From: a virus
Reading direction: 5' to 3' (one strand)
IMG/VR virus record: IMGVR_UViG_3300042563_002067
Coordinates: 95,913 to 159,912 of that record
DNA length: 64,000 nt
Part shown: in pieces, positions 1 to 7,818 of the stretch
How positions within the stretch are numbered: the first letter of the stretch is position 1
Layout of the letters: each line of letters begins with the position of its first letter
Notes under the pieces: generated by a model
Seen by the model: the letters and a program-made list of their open reading frames with translations, nothing else
Database searches by the model: none
What the model was told of the DNA's origin: nothing
Made by a program: the position numbers and the translations under genes

Positions 1-1
1 A

Positions 2-1672
2 TACACTCAAGCAGTTTATTATGAACCAACTCGTTTGGCTTCATTTTACGATTATGAATCTATGGAATACACCCCTGAGATATCAGCGGCATTAGACATC
101 TATGGTGAAGAATCAACAACTGTTGATGAGAATGGATATATGTTACAAATTTATTCTGAATCAAAAAGAATAAAATCTATACTAGCCGATTTATTCAATA
201 ACGTATTAGACGTTAATACGAATTTAACTATGTGGACAAGAAATACTTGTAAGTATGGTGATAACTTTGTTTATTTAAAATTAGATTCAGATAAAGGTAT
301 TGTTGGTTGTATGCAATTACCAAACATTGAAATAGAACGTTTGGAAAGAGGTATGGCAGCAAAATCTGCAACTATAGATGAACCTGCAGAACACAAAGGA
401 TTAAGATTTAAGTGGAAGGCAAAAGATATGGAGTTTAACTCTTGGGAAGTTGCCCACTTCCGTTTATTAGGTGACGATAGAAAACTTCCATACGGAACGT
501 CAATGTTAGAAAAAGCAAGACGTATTTGGAAACAATTATTATTATCGGAAGATGCGATGTTAATTTATAGAACTTCAAGAGCACCGGAAAGACGTGTGTT
601 CAAAGTATTCGTTGGTAATATGGATGATAAAGATGTTGAGGCTTACGTACAACGTGTTGCAAACAAATTTAAACGTGACCAAGTTGTTGATGCTAAAACA
701 GGTAATGTCGATATGAGATTCAACCAAATGGCTGTTGACCAAGATTACTTTATTCCTGTTAGAGACCCAGCGGCGGCATCACCAATTGATACGTTACCGG
801 GAGCAACAAACTTATCTGAAATTGCCGATATAGAATATATCCAAAAGAAATTATTAACCGCTCTTCGTGTTCCTAAAGCATTTTTAGGATTTGAAGAAAC
901 TGCCGGTGATGGTAAGAATTTATCATTACAGGATATTCGTTTTGCAAGAACAATCAATAAGATTCAAAAATCAATGATTGCCGAATTAAATAAAATTGCA
1001 ATCATTCATTTATTCTTATTAGGGTTTGAAGATGAGTTATCTAACTTTACGTTAGGACTAACCAATCCATCATCCCAAGCAGATTTATTAAAGAATGACC
1101 TTTGGAAAGAAAAAATTGCATTATACCAACAAGCCGTTGCGGCAATTGCGGGTATTGCTCCGGTATCTGTATCGTGGGCTAAGAAACATATTTTAGGATT
1201 CTCTGATGAGGAAATCAAACTTGATTTACAACAACAAAGAATTGAGATGGCTGTCGGAGCTGAATTAACAAATACGGCAACTATCATAACACATACAGGT
1301 ATCTTCGATAATATCGATAAATTATATGGTAACCCTGCATCCGGAGCAACTGCCGGTGGTGCGGCACCATCATCCCCACCACCACCGGGAGGTGGAGGAG
1401 GTTTCGGCGGAGGTGGAGACTTAGGTGGAGGAATGGAAGATTTAGGTGGACCTGAACCAGGACCTGAACCGGGTGGACCTGAACCGGGTGGAGCCCCTGA
1501 GGCGGCAGCTCCCGAAGCAGAAGTAACTCCTGAATCATTTAATAGAGATAATTTAAAAATATTGGTAGAAAGAAGTAATATGACAGAAGATGATTCATAC
1601 ATTGATTTATCCAAAGGTGGAAACTCTTTAGGAGAAATTGAAGCTCAATTAGGTAAACTTCTAAAAGATTAG
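2..1672 (+). CDS. 20: Portal protein (T4 gp20-like), 5' end outside window
   Basis: The product would form the dodecameric portal at the unique head vertex, through which DNA is packaged and to which the neck binds. The frame is open to the left edge, so the start is missing; the first in-window candidate start (TTG at 35) lies inside conserved sequence. The body resembles T4 gp20 (a region with MWTRNTCKYGDNF and a later segment SPIDTLPGATNLSEIADIEY). The C-terminal 120 residues are unusual, with Pro/Gly/Glu-rich runs (residues roughly 430-490 from the TTG), probably a disordered extension. It is followed by core, protease, scaffold and capsid genes in T4 order, which supports the call. Confidence 0.9.
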   Translation, partial: YTQAVYYEPTRLASFYDYESMEYTPEISAALDIYGEESTTVDENGYMLQIYSESKRIKSILADLFNNVLDVNTNLTMWTRNTCKYGDNFVYLKLDSDKGIVGCMQLPNIEIERLERGMAAKSATIDEPAEHKGLRFKWKAKDMEFNSWEVAHFRLLGDDRKLPYGTSMLEKARRIWKQLLLSEDAMLIYRTSRAPERRVFKVFVGNMDDKDVEAYVQRVANKFKRDQVVDAKTGNVDMRFNQMAVDQDYFIPVRDPAAASPIDTLPGATNLSEIADIEYIQKKLLTALRVPKAFLGFEETAGDGKNLSLQDIRFARTINKIQKSMIAELNKIAIIHLFLLGFEDELSNFTLGLTNPSSQADLLKNDLWKEKIALYQQAVAAIAGIAPVSVSWAKKHILGFSDEEIKLDLQQQRIEMAVGAELTNTATIITHTGIFDNIDKLYGNPASGATAGGAAPSSPPPPGGGGGFGGGGDLGGGMEDLGGPEPGPEPGGPEPGGAPEAAAPEAEVTPESFNRDNLKILVERSNMTEDDSYIDLSKGGNSLGEIEAQLGKLLKD

Positions 1673-1673
1673 A

Positions 1674-1685
1674 TATTTATAAATA
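1674..1685 (+). promoter_or_regulatory. Putative late promoter TATTTATAAATA
   Basis: Perfect copy of the recurrent 12-mer TATTTATAAATA, ending 9 bp before the ATG at 1695. It resembles the T4 late -10 element TATAAATA and is read here as a target of the gp55-like sigma factor encoded at 18506-19255. Confidence 0.65.
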
Positions 1686-1694
1686 AAAAAACTT

Positions 1695-2411
1695 ATGAAC
1701 TTCGGTATATTAAAAACAAAAATAGAAAGAGTGTTGTTAGAATCATACGCTAACGACACATTTAAAGACGAAATAAAAAATTTCAAAAAATATGTTTTAG
1801 AAAACAAAAACATAAGTAAATTATTTTATTTATACGATGAATTAAATTCTCCAAAAGCATTAAGTGAATCTTACGCCAGAGAGTTTATTAACGAAAGTAT
1901 TAAAATGTATGAGAACACAATCAATAAAATCAAGCAATCTGATTTAAATAAAATAAAATCTTGGGTTGGTAATAAACAGATAGAGAATCAATATGAGACT
2001 ATCGATACGTTGTTTTCTTCAGATATATTAACGATTGAATCTAAAATTAAATGTAGAAACATTCTGTCAGAATCTCTTAGAAAATTACCGGTGGTGAAAA
2101 CAGAAGGGATTGATTTACCGTTAACAACAATGGTAAGTGTTGCAAACAAAACTATTAAAAGTTATATTGATGGTTTAACTGAATCTGACAAAAAAGAATT
2201 AATGTCTTTATTGTCTGAAGATGATTCAACATTGAATGAAAAATACGTTACACTTAAAGAAGGTGTAGTTACGAAACTAACGGAAATGAAGAATGCTAGC
2301 ACTGATTCAACAATGCAAATAAGAATTGAGGATACTATCTCAAAAGTAATTTCTGAAAAATACGACAAACTTACGTACTTCAAACTTAAAAACCTTAAAG
2401 AAAATCTTTAA
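1695..2411 (+). CDS. Unknown protein between portal and protease, possible prohead core protein
   Basis: No recognised family. The 238-residue product is mostly helical and charged, rich in Lys, Glu, Ser and Asn, with no membrane segment. Its place between portal and protease matches that of the small prohead core proteins gp67/gp68 in T4, so a core or head-assembly role is inferred from position only. It begins 9 bp after a perfect late-promoter element. Its TAA stop overlaps the stop of the antisense bS21 gene (TTAA shared by both), so the two genes converge with no spacer. Confidence 0.7.
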   Translation: MNFGILKTKIERVLLESYANDTFKDEIKNFKKYVLENKNISKLFYLYDELNSPKALSESYAREFINESIKMYENTINKIKQSDLNKIKSWVGNKQIENQYETIDTLFSSDILTIESKIKCRNILSESLRKLPVVKTEGIDLPLTTMVSVANKTIKSYIDGLTESDKKELMSLLSEDDSTLNEKYVTLKEGVVTKLTEMKNASTDSTMQIRIEDTISKVISEKYDKLTYFKLKNLKENL

Positions 2412-2602
2412 TTATCGTCTGATTTAAATTTTTTCTGAACATACTTAGCTTTTGAAAGACCATCACGTTTAATTACTGATGGTTTTTTAAATTCTTTTCG
2501 TTTTGATAATTCAGAGCTTTGACGGGTTTTAATTACTTTACTTTTATAGAGTTTTAGAGCTTTCTCAATCGTAATGTGATTATTTAATTTTACTATTAGC
2601 AT
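2408..2602 (-). CDS. rpsU: Ribosomal protein bS21 homologue
   Basis: This 64-residue basic protein looks like bS21 of the 30S ribosomal subunit, especially the Flavobacteriia form. Matching features are an N-terminal MLIV strand, ALKLYKSK at residues 15-22, KT at 25-26, a basic stretch with F38, KPSVIKR at 40-46 and KAKYVQ at 51-56. The length is normal for the family in Bacteroidota. It is the only gene on this strand inside the head block. The ATG at 2602 is fixed by an in-frame TAG six bases upstream. A strong Shine-Dalgarno sequence lies upstream, which is exceptional for this genome. The likely role is replacing or supplementing host bS21 in ribosomes, inferred from homology. No clear promoter was seen. 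Confidence 0.8.
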   Translation of the reverse strand: MLIVKLNNHITIEKALKLYKSKVIKTRQSSELSKRKEFKKPSVIKRDGLSKAKYVQKKFKSDDN

Positions 2603-2614
2603 ATACTACATATA

Positions 2615-2625
2615 TCTCCCTCCTA
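2615..2625 (-). promoter_or_regulatory. Strong Shine-Dalgarno sequence of the bS21 gene
   Basis: Read on the minus strand this is TAGGAGGGAGA, a near-perfect complement of the 16S 3' end. I noticed no similar element near the starts of the other genes. The distance to the ATG at 2602 is longer than usual (12 bases from the end of the element). Between them lies ATGTAG, a start codon followed directly by a stop. Confidence 0.7.
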
Positions 2626-2696
2626 CAAAAAAGTTTTGACATTACCCATAAAAACACCTATTATTTTTAAAAATAAACAGGAAAATATGAAAATTA

Positions 2697-3167
2697 ATGA
2701 AAAAGGGAAAAACTTCTCTACTACACGGGTTCAAAACAGCGAAGATTGTTTATGGAACGGTAGACTCAATCAAACTTAAATCACTTTACTTAAACATCCA
2801 AACTTGGGTTGAACCAATATACGAATGTGATAATTGGACAAGAACAGTTCTTAACCTAAGTAGGAGTATTAAACACTCAATCTACGAGTCAATAAACAAA
2901 GATATATTCAACGACAAATTTATTGTAGACTTAGATTTAAGGTCCAGCGGACTCAATCTAAACAAAAAATCGTTTATGAACCTTGAAATAAATTTTTATT
3001 TAATACAAGAAGATTTGGATTTCAAATGTAACGAAATAAAAGAATCATTACAACAAATAACAAAACAAATTTTTAAAGATAATTTTTTAGATAATGAAAA
3101 TTTTAACTTTTATCTAACCAAAAACAGTAAAATCACAGAAGAATTGTTACAAACCGAGAATGTTTAA
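2697..3167 (+). CDS. Unknown head-region protein
   Basis: The 156-residue product is not a recognised family. It alternates hydrophobic and polar residues and has no signal peptide or membrane helix, suggesting a small folded alpha/beta protein. It lies just before the prohead protease, in the region that holds core and head genes in T4-like phages. The start is uncertain: an ATG ten bases upstream (2687) opens a different, 30-codon frame that overlaps the beginning of this gene. The downstream gap of 23 bp holds the late promoter of the protease gene. Confidence 0.7.
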   Translation: MKKGKTSLLHGFKTAKIVYGTVDSIKLKSLYLNIQTWVEPIYECDNWTRTVLNLSRSIKHSIYESINKDIFNDKFIVDLDLRSSGLNLNKKSFMNLEINFYLIQEDLDFKCNEIKESLQQITKQIFKDNFLDNENFNFYLTKNSKITEELLQTENV

Positions 3168-3179
3168 TATTTATAAATA
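3168..3179 (+). promoter_or_regulatory. Putative late promoter TATTTATAAATA
   Basis: Perfect copy of the recurrent 12-mer, ending 11 bp before the ATG of the protease gene at 3191. Confidence 0.65.
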
Positions 3180-3190
3180 AAACATTCAAA

Positions 3191-3916
3191 ATGAATTTAA
3201 GAATATTACAACCAAGTGAATCAGGGAAAGGTATATTAGTTGAATACGATGCTGGGTATATTAACCCAAATGATAATCGTAACGAAACATTAATTAGAGA
3301 ATCTAGCGAAACTCTTGACCACACTAAACCAATTGAGTTTTATGCCGTATTACAAAAATATGATACCCCTAATAGAAATGGTAGATTATATCCTGAACGT
3401 ATATTAAAAAGAGAGGCGGAGAATTATAAAAAAATGATTAAAAAGGGAACAGCCCTATCCGAGTTAAATCACCCGGAATCATCTTTAATCGATTTAGATA
3501 GAGTTTCTCACGCAATCACCGAAGTATGGTGGGAAGGTAATGTCCTAATGGGTAAAATAAAACTACTTACATCACCGGGATATCACGAAAGTGGTATTTG
3601 TTCAACCAAAGGTGACTTAGCAGCTAACTACCTAAGACAAGGAGTTACATTAGGTATCTCATCAAGAGGTGTAGGTTCCCTTAAAAAGATTGGTGAACAA
3701 AATGAAGTTCAAGACGATTTTGAATTAATCTGTTTTGATTTAGTATCATCACCATCAACCCCGGGAGCGTATCTATTCTTAAATAAAGAGGATAAACAAC
3801 TATACGATGAGAACTTAGAAGAAGAGAAAAAAATGAGTGTTGAGAGACACGTTGGTGATTCCGGAAATAAATCGCTTGACTTAATGAAAAAATTAAACGA
3901 TTATTTGGGTTACTAA
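3191..3916 (+). CDS. 21: Prohead maturation protease (T4 gp21-like, S77)
   Basis: This serine protease would cleave scaffold and capsid precursor inside the prohead before DNA packaging. The 241-residue product shows the S77 pattern: a conserved N-terminal block with PNRNGRLYPE at residues 60-69, a catalytic His in ELNHPES (H94) and a catalytic Ser in GISSRGVGS (S157 or S158). Length is close to T4 gp21 (212 aa). It is followed by scaffold and capsid genes, as in T4. The capsid protein carries a matching cleavage-site candidate (after E60). It is preceded by a perfect late-promoter element. Confidence 0.92.
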   Translation: MNLRILQPSESGKGILVEYDAGYINPNDNRNETLIRESSETLDHTKPIEFYAVLQKYDTPNRNGRLYPERILKREAENYKKMIKKGTALSELNHPESSLIDLDRVSHAITEVWWEGNVLMGKIKLLTSPGYHESGICSTKGDLAANYLRQGVTLGISSRGVGSLKKIGEQNEVQDDFELICFDLVSSPSTPGAYLFLNKEDKQLYDENLEEEKKMSVERHVGDSGNKSLDLMKKLNDYLGY

Positions 3917-3930
3917 TAAAAAAAAACAAA

Positions 3931-4140
3931 ATGGAAGAAAAGTATTTTATCGCAAAAGTTACCTTGGACTCAGTTGATGAGGCATCAGGTAAGATTAAAA
4001 AATTAAGAGAAGAAAAATTAGTAAGTGGTTACAACCCTACTGATGTTGAGGCGAAAGTTACCAAAGTTTTTGAACATTATACAATGGAGTGGAGAATTAC
4101 CGCTATTGTAGAAAGTAAAATTGATGAAGTAATTGAGTAG
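3931..4140 (+). CDS. Small DUF4494-like protein
   Basis: The 69-residue product resembles the DUF4494 family common in Bacteroidota. It has a YFIAKVTLD strand, a region with EEKLVSGYNPTDVEAKV, and WRITAIVESKIDEVI near the C terminus. The molecular function of the family is unknown. It lies 14 bp after the protease gene with an A-rich spacer, so it is probably co-transcribed, and a factor-independent terminator follows. In T4 no equivalent gene sits here, which suggests a host-derived addition to the head operon. Confidence 0.65.
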   Translation: MEEKYFIAKVTLDSVDEASGKIKKLREEKLVSGYNPTDVEAKVTKVFEHYTMEWRITAIVESKIDEVIE

Positions 4141-4162
4141 TTAAATTTTTAATTATTAAGTA

Positions 4163-4189
4163 AAAGAGGACATATAGTCCTCTTTTTTT
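4163..4189 (+). terminator. Factor-independent terminator after the protease operon
   Basis: Inverted repeat AAGAGGAC / GTCCTCTT with a 5-base loop, followed by a run of seven T. It separates the protease operon from the scaffold-capsid operon. Confidence 0.85.
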
Positions 4190-4210
4190 ATGCTTTTTAT
4201 TTTTTGGAGA

Positions 4211-4222
4211 TATTTATCAATG
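4211..4222 (+). promoter_or_regulatory. Putative upstream late promoter of the scaffold-capsid operon
   Basis: TATTTATCAATG within a GGAGATATTTAT context that recurs 66 bp downstream. This would be the first of two tandem late promoters ahead of the scaffold gene. Confidence 0.45.
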
Positions 4223-4276
4223 TATAAAAACCTAACTCAATTTAAGTAAATTTTAAACTTTTTTTGAATTAGGAGA

Positions 4277-4288
4277 TATTTATATATT
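4277..4288 (+). promoter_or_regulatory. Putative late promoter of the scaffold-capsid operon
   Basis: TATTTATATATT in the context GGAGATATTTAT, 19 bp before the scaffold ATG at 4308. Two such elements in tandem would suit the most highly expressed virion genes. Confidence 0.6.
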
Positions 4289-4307
4289 AAAATAACAACA
4301 AAACGAA

Positions 4308-5819
4308 ATGGCAAAAGAAAAATCTTTAGTTGAAGAGGCTATCATCCAAATGAAAAACTTGGAAGAAGCGGTAGCTGAAAATGCAAAAGGAATACTTGCT
4401 TCTACAATGAAACAAGAAATCAAAGACCTAGTAAAAGAATCTCTAACTGAACAAGACGAGATTAACCCTGATGACGTTGAAGTGGATGAACCTATGGGTT
4501 CTGATGATATTGCCGATATTGATATGGGTGATGATTCAGATGAAGAAGGTGATGAAATGGATACTGATGATACTGATGACGAAGAAGATATGGACTTTGG
4601 TGACGAAGAAGATATGGACGACGAGGAAGACACTATTGACTTAACTGACGCAGACGATGAAGAAGTACTTAGAGTATTTCAACTTATGGGTCCGGATGAC
4701 AACATTGTCGTAACAAAAGACGACAAAGGAAACACTCACCTTAAAGATGAGGAAACCGGTAAAGAGTATATGATTGTTGGTGAAAGTGAAGAAGAAGAAT
4801 TTGAAATGTCTGAAGAATGGGACGAAGAACTTGAAGAAGATGAGATGGGTGACGAATCTATTGAATCAATCGTTGAGAGAATGTTCGGTTCTGATGATGA
4901 AGACGAAGACGAAGTGGAATTTGATTTTGAAGAGTTTGACGAATCTGATGATATGGACGATGAAGAAATCGTTTATGAAATCGAAATGGATGAAGAAGAC
5001 GAAGAAGAATTAGGTGAAGAAGAAATGGATGATGAATCTATTACTGAAGCTAAAATGTCTATCAAACCAAAAGGTGTTGGGATGGGTAATCAATCAAAAT
5101 TTAAATTTAACAAATCACCTAATCAAGGAACAGGATTTAAAACTAAAATGAAAGAGGCTCCAAAATCTGTAGGAACAGGTAAAGCGAAATTCGAGTATAA
5201 AGAAGGTGAAAATTCAGGAACTAAATTAGGAACAAACAAAGTTGTTAAGAAAACTGAAACAAAAGAAGGTTCAACTAGAAAACCAATGGTTAAAAAAGTT
5301 GAAGGTAAAAAAGAAGAGACAAAAGAGGCTGTAAGAACTTTAGGTTCAGGGTCTAACTTTAGAAAAGGTGGTTTACCAAAACCAAGAGCTCATTCAAGTT
5401 TTAATACTGCTATCAAAGAAAGTAACACTAATTCAGAGTTACAAGTTCTTAGAGAAAAAAACGAAGAATACAGAAAAGCACTTAATGTTTTCAGAAGTAA
5501 ATTAAACGAGGTTGCAATCTTCAATTCAAACTTGGCTTACGCTACACGTTTGTTCACTGAACATTCAACATCAAAACAAGAAAAAATTAACATTTTAAGA
5601 AGATTTGATGGTGTTGAAACTATCAAAGAATCTAAAAATCTATATCAGGTCGTTAAAAATGAATTATCCTCAGGAACTAAAACTCAAACTATGAACGAGT
5701 CAATTGAAAGAACAATCGCAAAATCACCTTCTACAGGAGCGGTTAACTTACTTGAATCAAAAACATATGAGAATCCACAGTTCTTAAGAATGAAAGATTT
5801 AATGGCAAAAATAAAATAA
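4308..5819 (+). CDS. 22: Prohead scaffolding (core) protein, gp22-like position
   Basis: The likely role is the internal scaffold that templates capsid assembly and is degraded by the gp21-like protease. The identification rests on position (protease-scaffold-capsid) and composition. The 503-residue product has a short helical N terminus, an extremely acidic Asp/Glu tract (about residues 46-255), a Lys/Gly/Thr-rich basic stretch (about 255-370), and a helical C-terminal part with coiled-coil character (about 375-503). T4 gp22 is shorter (269 aa), so the charged tracts are an expansion. Two tandem late-promoter elements precede it, and it is co-transcribed with the capsid gene (32 bp gap). Confidence 0.75.
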   Translation: MAKEKSLVEEAIIQMKNLEEAVAENAKGILASTMKQEIKDLVKESLTEQDEINPDDVEVDEPMGSDDIADIDMGDDSDEEGDEMDTDDTDDEEDMDFGDEEDMDDEEDTIDLTDADDEEVLRVFQLMGPDDNIVVTKDDKGNTHLKDEETGKEYMIVGESEEEEFEMSEEWDEELEEDEMGDESIESIVERMFGSDDEDEDEVEFDFEEFDESDDMDDEEIVYEIEMDEEDEEELGEEEMDDESITEAKMSIKPKGVGMGNQSKFKFNKSPNQGTGFKTKMKEAPKSVGTGKAKFEYKEGENSGTKLGTNKVVKKTETKEGSTRKPMVKKVEGKKEETKEAVRTLGSGSNFRKGGLPKPRAHSSFNTAIKESNTNSELQVLREKNEEYRKALNVFRSKLNEVAIFNSNLAYATRLFTEHSTSKQEKINILRRFDGVETIKESKNLYQVVKNELSSGTKTQTMNESIERTIAKSPSTGAVNLLESKTYENPQFLRMKDLMAKIK

Positions 5820-5851
5820 AAATAAATTAAAATTAATAAAAACCAAAAAAA

Positions 5852-7723
5852 ATGGGAGCATTATTAGAATCAGGATTAGTTGGTAACATCGGGTTAAAAC
5901 ACCTTAAAGTTATCAAAGAAGACACAATCAACAAATGGGATAAATTAGGATTCCTAGAAGGTCTTAAAGGACACATGAGAGAAAACGTAGCTCAGTTATA
6001 TGAGAACCAAGCGTCTTTCTTAATAAACGAAGCTACAGGTGAAGGTTCAAACGGTTCATTCGAAACGGTTGTATTCCCTATCGTAAGAAGAGTATTCTCT
6101 AAATTACTTGCGAATGAAATCGTATCAGTACAAGCTATGAACTTACCAATCGGTAAATTGTTCTTCTTCGTACCTAAAATTCAAGGTTACCAATCAGGTC
6201 AAGAAACTATCTTAGGAACTCAATTAGGTGGTGGTACTCACTACGGACCAATTGGTGCGGCTGATGGACAAACTGCGGCTGATGGTCAATCAGGAGCTGG
6301 TTACACAGGAGCAAACGCATTCAAGAAAAATCTTTATGATTTATTCTATGAAGGAAACGAAGGTCAATTAGACCCTCCAGGATTGTTTGACTACTCTAAA
6401 GGACAATGGTCGGCAGTTACTAAACCAACAACAGTTATGGTTTGGTCAAATGGTAGTTTAGTTGTTGCTGACGCAACTGCATTAGCTAACCAATTCAATG
6501 GAAAAAACATTAGAAAAGTAATCGTAGCATTATCAGGATTCACAACTGCTGGTACAGGTAAATTAATCGGACCAGACGGTAATGAAGTTGATACTGAAAC
6601 TTTCTTATCTGATTTAAGAATCTACAGTGATTCTACAACTGCATGGACTTCAACAACATCACCTTGTAGTGTTGTAAGTGGGTCTACCGGAATAAACTCA
6701 TTATTGTTTAGAGTTGTTACTCAACAATATGGTGAAGGTATCGTTTCAGGATTAAACGGAAGAGGAACTACATCATTTGCAACTACAGGTAATAACGGTA
6801 CTTACAATGATACTTGTTCTCCTGCAGGAATCATCTACTTAGAAGTTGATTTATCTTGTCCAACTTGTCCTTCTTGTGGTGACACATTAGACGGTTATAC
6901 AGGAACAACTATCGGAGTATTACCATCAACTGGGTTTACTGCTGTTTACAGACGTTACGCTGATATGGAATTTGAAGATAAAATCGGTGAGGTTTCTTTC
7001 GAATTAGATTCAGTTACTGTATCTGTTACAGAAAGAAAATTAAGAGCACAATGGTCTCCTGAGTTAGCTCAAGACGTTGCAGCTTTCCACAACATCGATG
7101 CTGAGGCTGAATTAACAGCTTTATTATCTGAACAAGTTGCGGCTGAAATCGACCGTGAAATCTTAAGAGATTTACGTAAAGGTGCGGCATGGAACTTACG
7201 TTGGGATTACAATGGTTGGAGAAGAATCTCTTCAACAACAAACTATACACAAAAAGATTGGAACCAAACTTTGATTACTGCAATTAACCAATTGTCAGCA
7301 CAAATCCACAAATCTACTTTAAGAGGTGGAGCTAACTGGATTGTAGTATCTTCTGAGGTTTCAGCGATTATGGATGACTTAGAATACTTCCACGTATCTA
7401 ATGCTTCACCTGAACAAGACCAATATAATATGGGTATTGAAAGAGTTGGAACATTAGCAGGACGTTACCAAGTATATCGTGACCCTTACTTCCCAGCTAA
7501 CCAAGTGTTAATTGGACACAAAGGAACATCGTTACTTGATACAGGATACATCTACGCTCCGTATGTACCATTACAATTAACACCTACAATGTACAACCCA
7601 TTCAACTTTACACCGATTAAAGGTATAATGACTCGTTACGCGAAAAAGATGGTGAATAATAGATTTTACGGCAGAATTACTGTAGATGGTGTTAGAACAT
7701 TCGATTTAAGAGAATTGAGATAA
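5852..7723 (+). CDS. 23: Major capsid protein (T4 gp23-like)
   Basis: HK97-fold shell protein of the head. Conserved gp23 features include FPIVRRVFSKLLANEIVSVQ near residues 70-90 and a C-terminal half with SVTERKLRAQWSPELAQD. T4 gp23 is matured by cleavage after E65; here INE|ATGEG puts a matching (I/L)xE|A site after E60. At 623 residues it is about 100 longer than T4 gp23. The extra length lies in the centre (roughly residues 130-360) and includes a CPTCPSCG cluster that could bind metal or form disulfides. A terminator follows the gene. Confidence 0.93.
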   Translation: MGALLESGLVGNIGLKHLKVIKEDTINKWDKLGFLEGLKGHMRENVAQLYENQASFLINEATGEGSNGSFETVVFPIVRRVFSKLLANEIVSVQAMNLPIGKLFFFVPKIQGYQSGQETILGTQLGGGTHYGPIGAADGQTAADGQSGAGYTGANAFKKNLYDLFYEGNEGQLDPPGLFDYSKGQWSAVTKPTTVMVWSNGSLVVADATALANQFNGKNIRKVIVALSGFTTAGTGKLIGPDGNEVDTETFLSDLRIYSDSTTAWTSTTSPCSVVSGSTGINSLLFRVVTQQYGEGIVSGLNGRGTTSFATTGNNGTYNDTCSPAGIIYLEVDLSCPTCPSCGDTLDGYTGTTIGVLPSTGFTAVYRRYADMEFEDKIGEVSFELDSVTVSVTERKLRAQWSPELAQDVAAFHNIDAEAELTALLSEQVAAEIDREILRDLRKGAAWNLRWDYNGWRRISSTTNYTQKDWNQTLITAINQLSAQIHKSTLRGGANWIVVSSEVSAIMDDLEYFHVSNASPEQDQYNMGIERVGTLAGRYQVYRDPYFPANQVLIGHKGTSLLDTGYIYAPYVPLQLTPTMYNPFNFTPIKGIMTRYAKKMVNNRFYGRITVDGVRTFDLRELR

Positions 7724-7745
7724 TCAAAATCTTAAAATATTTAAC

Positions 7746-7773
7746 AAAAAGGGACTATATGTCCCTTTTTTTT
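7746..7773 (+). terminator. Factor-independent terminator after the capsid gene
   Basis: AAAAAGGGAC / GTCCCTTTTT hairpin with loop TATAT and a run of eight T. It ends the scaffold-capsid transcript. Confidence 0.88.
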
Positions 7774-7806
7774 ATGTATATTTGTAAACAATCAAGTTTA
7801 TGGTTG

Positions 7807-7818
7807 TATTTATAATAT
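7807..7818 (+). promoter_or_regulatory. Late-promoter-like element abutting the HNH gene
   Basis: TATTTATAATAT ends directly at the ATG at 7819. If the active -10 is the TATTTATA half, transcription would begin about at the ATG and give a leaderless mRNA. Confidence 0.4.

Noticed and set aside
1006-1614. Long minus-strand open frame inside the portal gene
   Set aside because: It mirrors the Pro/Gly-rich 3' part of the portal gene; low-complexity composition keeps the reverse frame open. It has no promoter or family signature.
2687-2779. 30-codon ORF starting ten bases before the gene at 2697
   Set aside because: It overlaps a longer frame, is short and has no recognisable product. I kept it only as a note on start-site uncertainty.
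4280-4633. Ser-rich minus-strand frame inside the scaffold gene
   Set aside because: The Ser run is the reverse complement of Asp/Glu codons (GAT/GAA), so it is a shadow of the acidic tract.
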